From Persicaria tinctoria (lineage: Eukaryota > Streptophyta > Magnoliopsida > Caryophyllales > Polygonaceae): DNA of 64,000 bases. The DNA lies in contig JBANSL010000013.1 of the NCBI GenBank assembly GCA_037127255.1, positions 63,119,688 through 63,183,687 on the forward strand, in the 5' to 3' direction. Positions 58,392-64,000 of this stretch are shown here, piece by piece. Position 1 is the first letter of the stretch. Each line of letters begins with the position of its first letter. The notes under the pieces are model-generated. The model was not told where the DNA came from. It saw only the letters and a program-made list of their open reading frames with translations, and searched no databases. The translations under genes were made by a program, and so were the position numbers.

Positions 58392-59495
58392 ATGTCTCAA
58401 CCAGGTAACCAAGTGAATGATGAGAACAATCCCAACAATGGGAATACTTCGGGTACAACCATGACACCCGAACAGTTCAATGCCTTCATGGCCAGTATGC
58501 TTAACATCCCTGATACCTTGGCTACGTTAATGACAAAGGTGACAACGTTGGAGGCCAGACCCAGCGGTTCTAACAACATGGGTGGTCGAGAGGAACAAAG
58601 GCGTGATGAATCGCCTCGCGATGAAAGGGAAGTCAATAATCCTAATCCTAACCCTAACCCTAATCTTAATGTCAATAATCCTATTTTTGAAGAAAACAAC
58701 TCTCTACGAGGTGGGAGAAATGATAGAAATAATGAGTTTGTTAATGTGCAGGGACAAGGACAAGGAAGGGGAAGAGGACGAGGCTTCCAAGAGCAATACT
58801 ATTACTCGGAGCAAGATGATGACTTCCAAGAAGAGGAGTATTGGGAGCGACGCCCGAGACGGAATCAAAGAGGAAATCCGAACCGAGCACCTAGGTACAA
58901 TGACGACAACGACATAGGTAAGGTTAAGGTAAAGATTCCTCCTTTTGATGGTAAGACTGATCCAGATGCTTATATTGATTGGGAAATTAAAATGGATCAA
59001 ATATGGAATTGCCATAATTTCTCTAATGCTAAAAAGGTACAACTAGCTTCCCTAGAATTTCAAGGCTTTACTTTAATTTGGTGGGAAAATCTAGTTAAGG
59101 AAAGAAGAAGAGCCCTTGATGCACCTGTTGCTTCTTGGGATCAACTAAAAGCATTAATGAGAAATAGGTTTGTGCCTCAACACTATGATAGAGAGCTTAT
59201 GCAAAGATTAGAAAATCTAAAACAAGGTAACAAAAATGTTGAGGAAACCTTTAATCTTATGCAAGAAACCATGGCTAGAGCTAATGTAGTGGAATCACAT
59301 GAGAAAACTAATGCTAGATATCTTAGGATCTTGCATCCCGCTTTAGCTCATGAAATTGATTACTTTCCCTATACTACTCCGACTGATTTGTTACATTTAG
59401 CAATTAAAGTAGAAAAGGGACACCACTATAAGAGCCAAGGTAGTAGAGTGTCGAGTGGCCAACAACAAGGGTGGCGCTCCAATCGGCCTCAATAG
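58392..59495 (+). pseudogene. Element 2 Gag
   Basis: A 367-codon frame, starting MSQPGNQVNDE, closely similar to element 1 Gag: Asn-rich start, RG-rich stretch (GRGRGRGF), capsid region with IPPFDGKTDPDAYI and LIWWENLVKERRR. It ends at TAG 59493-59495, but the same frame continues directly into the zinc knuckle and protease, and element 1 has no stop at this point. The TAG is thus likely a C-to-T change in a Gln codon; programmed read-through is a less likely alternative. Confidence 0.78.
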
Positions 59496-61424
59496 CCCCA
59501 AGGGCGCTCGGATATGGGTTCTAGAGACCGAGCCCAGCAACCCCAATGGAGAGGTGAAAGCCGACAGCCCCAGCAGCCCTTCGACAAAGGAAAAGGTCCA
59601 TGGAATGGACGTGAATCGTCTAGGACATCTACTGGTCCCAAAGGGAGTAATCCTAACCCTTCTACCACTCGTTCTAGAGATATTGTATGCTTTAAATGTC
59701 AAGGTAGAGGTCATTATATGAAGGATTGCCCTAATAAGAAAACTCTCATGGTTAATCACTTAGGAGAATATGAATCTGAAAACTCTTGTGATGAACATGA
59801 TGAGCATGCTAATAACAATGATCAAAACCTCAACCTTATATGCTATGATAATGATGATGATGAGGTCGAATATGAACATGGAGAGTATTTGATTGTTAGG
59901 AGAGTTTTAAGTGTTGTTTCTACACCATGTGATGATAATCAAAGAGAAAACTTATTTCATACTCGATGATTAGTTAAAGGAAATGTTGTAAATGTGATCA
60001 TTGATGGTGGTAGTTGTTGTAATTTAGCTAGTCAAGAAATGGTTGACAAATTGCAATTATCTACTGCCCAACATCCTAGACCTTATAAATTGCATTGGAT
60101 GAATGATTGTGGAAACTTGAAAGTAAATAGGCAAGTTAAAGTGCATATTAAACTAGGACATTATGAAGATGTTGTTTTATGTGATATTGTGCATATGCAA
60201 GCTTGTCATATTTTATTAGGTCGTCCTTGGAAATTTGATCGTAAGGTCCAACATGATGGTCATACTAACCGATATGCCTTTACTTTTCAGGGGAAGAATG
60301 TCGTTCTCAAGCCTATGACGCCTACACAAGTGGCTGACGAGATTGAGAAGCGCAAGGTAAGTAAAGGTGAGTTAGATAAGGCGGCTCAGTCGAGCCAAGT
60401 GGATCCTCCAAATCGGCTTAAGGGTGTGTTTTTGGCTTCCAGAAGCACATTCATAGACGATTTCGTGGATGGGAATACAACTCTTATGCTTCTTTGTAAA
60501 GGCCTGAATATGTTGAGTGAAGAGCTTAAAGCTTCTCTTCCATCAAACATACTCGGTCTACTTGAGGAGTAAAAAGATGTGTTTTCCGATGACATACCAA
60601 CAGGTCTACCCCCTATTCGTGGAATTGAGCATCAGATTGATCTTATTCCAGGGGCTGCCTTGCCAAATAGGCCTGCTTACCGTATGAATCCCACTGAGAC
60701 CCAAGAGGTCCAATCCCAAATCCAGGAACTGTTGGATAAGAGATATATTAGAGAAAGCTTAAGTCCTAGTGTTGTGCCTGTGTTATTAGTCCCTAAGAAA
60801 GATGGAACATGGAGAATGTGTGTAGATTGTAGGGCTATTAACAATATTACTATTAAATACCGTCATCCTATTCCACGCTTAGATGATATGCTAGATGAAC
60901 TACATGGTGCTTCTATATTCTCGAAAATAGATCTTAGGAGTGGCTATCATCAAATTAGAATGAAGGAAGGCGATGAATGGAAAAAAACATTTAAAACTAA
61001 GCTTGGTTTATATGAGTGGTTGGTTATGCCTTTTGGTTTAACTAATGCACCTAGTACTTTCATGCGTTTAATGAATCATGTGCTTAGACATTATATAGGG
61101 AAATTTATTGTTGTTTATTTTGATGATATTCTGATTTATAGCAAATCCCCTAAAGAACATGAATCGCATCTTATAGAAGTACTTAAAACTTTAAGAATTG
61201 AACACTTATATGCTAATTTAAAGAAATGTGAGTTATGTAATAAACAAGTGTTTTTTCCTGGTTTTGTAGTAAGTTCGAGTGGACTGCGTGTCGATGAGGC
61301 TAAGATCAAAGCCATACAAGAATGGCCAACACCCACCAACATCGGCCATGTGCGCAGCTTCCAAGGTCTCGCGAGCTTCTACCGACGATTTGTGCACGAC
61401 ATGGTCTCACTATCTATGGCCTAG
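59496..61424 (+). pseudogene. Element 2 zinc knuckle, protease and reverse transcriptase
   Basis: All in one frame with gag. An intact CCHC knuckle [14 protein letters not shown] lies at about 59689. TGA at 59967 replaces a Cys codon (TGC in element 1). The protease motif [12 protein letters not shown] is at about 59997. TAA at 60570 replaces a Tyr codon. RT follows with [23 protein letters not shown] and YFDDILIYS (about 61120). The frame fails at about 61400, where sequence jumps from FVHD into what should be the end of RNase H, a deletion of about 305 bp compared with element 1 that removes the first RNase H Asp (DASG). Confidence 0.8.
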
Positions 61425-63092
61425 CGAGTTTATTCTTAAAACTGATCATGAATCTTTGAAACACTTTAAAAGCCAAGATAAACTTGATAGGAGACATGGT
61501 AGATGGATGGAGTTCATTGAAACATTTCCTTATGTGATTAAGTATAAGAAATGCAAAGACAATGTGGTTGCTGATGCTTTATCTAGAAGACATGTTCTTT
61601 TAACCACTTTGGTTTCTAGAGTCTTAGGCTTTATTTATATTAAGGAATTGTATGAAGATGATCTGGACTTTGGTGAGATTTTTCGAAAATGTTTAGATAA
61701 AGAGCCAACCAAAAATTTCTATATACATGATGGCTTTCTATTTCGAAAAGATCAAGTGTGCATTCTTAGATGTTCTCTGCGATTATTACTTGTTAGTGAA
61801 GCCCATAGTGGTGGATTAATGGGACATTTTGGTAGGGATAAAACATATCATACACTGAAGTCACACTTTTATTGGCCACATATGCTTAGGGATGTAGAAC
61901 ATTGCTTTAAAAGATGCATTGATTGTATAAAATCTAAAGCTAAGCTTATGCCTCATGGCTTTTATACACCACTGCCGACCCCCTCATCCCCTTGAGAAGA
62001 CATTTCTATGGATTTTATTGTTGGGTTGCCTAGAACTAAGAAGGGGAGGGATTCTATATTTGTAGTGGTTGACCGATTAATCTAAAATGGCTCATTTTAT
62101 TGCATGCCACAAAACTGATGATGCTATCAATGTTGCTAATCTATTCTTTAGAGAGGTAGTAAGATTTTACATGGTGTTCCGAAAACAATAGTAAGTGATA
62201 TGGATGTGAAATTCTTAAGTCATTTTTGGCGAACTTTATGGAATAAATTGGGAACTAAATTGCTATTCTCTACTTCTAGCCATCCCCAAACTGATGGCCA
62301 AACTGAGGTGACTAATAGAACCCTTACTACTGTCCTAAGAGCCATAATTAGGAAGAATTTGAAGCTTTGGGAAGAAGCCTTGCCTCATGTGGATTTTTCA
62401 TATAATAGAACCATGCATTCGGCTACTAAACTCACTCCATTTGAATGTGTCTATGGTGTTAATCCACTAACCCCTTTTGATCTTACTCCATATCCTATGA
62501 GAGAAAAAGAATCATTTGAAGCAGGTAAGCATGTCGAGTTCATTAAGGAGCTACATGAACGGACACGTGAGAAGCTTAAGCAAAAGGCTGAATACAATAC
62601 TAACAAGGCCAACAAAGGACGTTGCTTGCTCACATTTCAGCCTCGGGATCTTATGTGGGTGCACCTAAGGATGAAGCGGTTTCCAGAAGCACGGAAGAGC
62701 AAGCTAGCACCTCATGGAGATGGACCATTCAAGGTGAAGAAGAGAGTGGGCGACAATGCCTACCAGTTGGAGCTTCCTAGAGACATGGCGTGAGTGCTAC
62801 ATTCAACGTCGCCGATCTAATCCCTTACTTCGCTGTGGATGAAGACTTGGATTCGTGGTCGAATCCTTTTCAAGAAGGAGAGGTTGACGTGAGACCATCT
62901 TCTATAGCTCCACCTGACACACCTATCATTCTTGGAGAAGGACCAATGACTCGAGCTAGAGCTAAGAAGCTTCAGAGAGACTCTTTCAACTATGTGAGTC
63001 ATGCTTTGTTCTCGAGCAAGGTTCAACTCCCCGAGCCTACATTGAAGACCTTTATGTACATAGGGATTCAAGATGAAGCCGAGCCACCTTAG
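61404..63092 (+). pseudogene. Element 2 RNase H end, integrase and LTR-encoded tail
   Basis: From the deletion joint the frame reads [20 protein letters not shown] (RNase H C-terminus) and the integrase zinc region with all ligands ([10 protein letters not shown]...CFKRCIDC). It reaches TGA at 61993-61995 where element 1 has Trp. The integrase core is broken again near 62080 by a small insertion and near 62160. From 62200 it is open: [22 protein letters not shown]. From 62790 another frame encodes [18 protein letters not shown] sequence and ends at 63092, 208 bases inside the 3' LTR, with PMTRARAKKLQ. No chromodomain is seen. Confidence 0.75.
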
Positions 63093-63835
63093 TTATAGGG
63101 CTGCCGAATTAACTAAGTATTGGGGCTCCATATATTTCTATTTTTAGTATTATTTTTACTTAACGCTATTTTAGGAAACTCTAGAGGTTATTTTATTTAA
63201 TTCCTTTAAGTCTTATTTTTATCTTCTTAGATGCTAGAATCGTCCCAATTCAGCCCTGCGTGGCCTATATATTTCGATTCCTCTCATGTAGATCAATTGG
63301 AACTTTGATAATAGAAATCTCTCATACTGAGTGTTACACACGTGAGTGTTGATTGATCGACTAGAGCTGTGCTCGTTGATCATCGATCGGTATCTTATCT
63401 CAGCTTGGTTTGCTTTGTGTTCATCAACTTCGCAAGACTTGGTGATCCTAGTATCCACAAACCCCCTCCTTGTGCCTCCAAGTTGTCCGCTTGGTGGTGT
63501 AGGGTTGTAGAGGCGGGTTATATAGTCATTGGTATTGGTTCCTACCTTCTTAGGAGGCCTGTGGTCTTTATCTTGTTCTATATAGATCGACTCAGTCCTT
63601 ATCGGTCGTGTCTTTGCATCAATTTTGTGTCTTTCCTTGTTATCGAGTCTTGTTCTTGCTTCTTGCGTCGAGTTCTTTAATTCTTGATGCGTTCTTGGTC
63701 GATATCAAGATAGTTCTTGCTTTCTTGATTCGATTCTTGCTGTTCTTGTTGAGTCTGTCTTCGTTCTTGCTTCCGTTCTTTAGTTTCTTGCTTCTTTGTC
63801 GAAGATCGGGCCATCTCACGGCTAACCCCGTATCA
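62871..63835 (+). repeat. Polypurine tract and 3' LTR of element 2
   Basis: CAAGAAGGAGAGGT (62871-62884) is followed by TGACGTGAGACC, and the LTR ends GTATCA at 63835 (951 bp). It aligns with the 5' LTR over its whole length with scattered substitutions and one ~7-bp indel (TTCTTGC). Confidence 0.87.
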
Positions 63836-64000
63836 CCCGCCTGTATTCGATGCTCAATATATATCCCTATCAATACCCCCATCGATTTGAATGAACGATC
63901 CTAGGTATTTGAAATAATCTTTCTTGGGGACTAGAATATCCCCCAAATAAACCTCAGACTCCGGGTCTTTGCCCTCTCCAAAACGAAACCTTGAGACTCC
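63836..64000 (-). pseudogene. RTE-type LINE reverse transcriptase, part upstream of the insertion
   Basis: On the minus strand this encodes GDILVPKKDYFKYLGSF, IQIDGGIDRDIY and HRIQAG (with a frame slip), which runs directly into GWLSWRRA at 56085. Together they are one LINE split by Ty3 element 2. It continues past the window end. Confidence 0.75.

Larger units (their letters stand above)
56086..63835 (+). mobile_element. Ty3/gypsy element 2 (two LTRs, inactive)
   Basis: The 5' LTR is 56086-57029 and the 3' LTR 62885-63835. The primer-binding site follows at 57032 and the polypurine tract CAAGAAGGAGAGGT is at 62871-62884. The left flank ends CCCCG (56081-56085) and the right flank starts CCCGC, a 5-bp duplication that has lost one C. 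The LINE frame on each side confirms CCCCG as the original target. By eye the LTRs differ at about 30 of some 945 sites, suggesting a fairly recent insertion. Same family as element 1; each lacks something the other keeps. Confidence 0.9.

Noticed and set aside
59493..59495. Programmed amber read-through between gag and pol in element 2
   Set aside because: Element 1 lacks the TAG at this place and has a different stop elsewhere, so independent inactivating mutations are more likely.

Overview
This is a repeat-rich stretch of a plant nuclear genome, most probably a dicot. Its two intact host genes have plant-type exon-intron structures and encode clearly plant proteins, and most of the rest is transposon. 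There is no sign of organelle or bacterial DNA, no tRNA or rRNA gene that I can see, and no CRISPR-like array.

Layout. 1-4113: the 3' part of an autonomous-type Helitron, with a spliced PIF1-like helicase and an exact 3' hairpin plus CTAG end. 4114-8299: low-coding DNA with exon-like pieces on the minus strand, a GC-rich leader-like block, and a CACTA-like end with CCACGG subterminal repeats. 8300-9783: non-coding. 9784-16798: Ty3 element 1, lacking its 5' LTR, in the same family as element 2. 16799-20599: minus-strand Ty1/copia element with a 143-bp LTR, cut off at its 3' side by element 1. 21245-24603: an intact six-exon ubiquitin-conjugating E2 gene of the UBC4/5/6 class. 25565-27920: an L1-type LINE interrupted by a hAT-like element, which is itself interrupted by a MULE-like element. 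28106-28952: a 424-bp tandem duplication. 30103-30639: a complete TRIM element. 32213-36648: a chromodomain-type Ty3 element 3. 36649-38480: a copia reverse transcriptase remnant split by a Harbinger-like MITE. 38878-50137: an intact 14-exon BRAHMA (BRM) SWI/SNF ATPase gene on the minus strand. 50809-51241: a hAT-like MITE upstream of BRM. 51317-54022: a foldback-like structure flanked by direct repeats. 55549-64000: an RTE-type LINE (minus strand) into which Ty3 element 2 (56086-63835) is inserted.

Functionally, the two host genes are independent: a nuclear/cytosolic ubiquitin E2 and a chromatin-remodelling ATPase. The transposons read as a layered history. Several insertions can be ordered from target-site duplications and from coding frames that resume on either side of the insertion. 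All retrotransposon coding regions carry stops, frameshifts or deletions. Only the Helitron helicase is uninterrupted within the window, and its Rep part lies outside.

I found no previously undescribed multi-gene system. The most unusual items are the foldback element at 51.3-54.0 kb with its CCTGTCA words and three hairpins, two GC-AG introns in BRM, and a Ty3 family whose polyprotein tail is encoded inside its own LTR.
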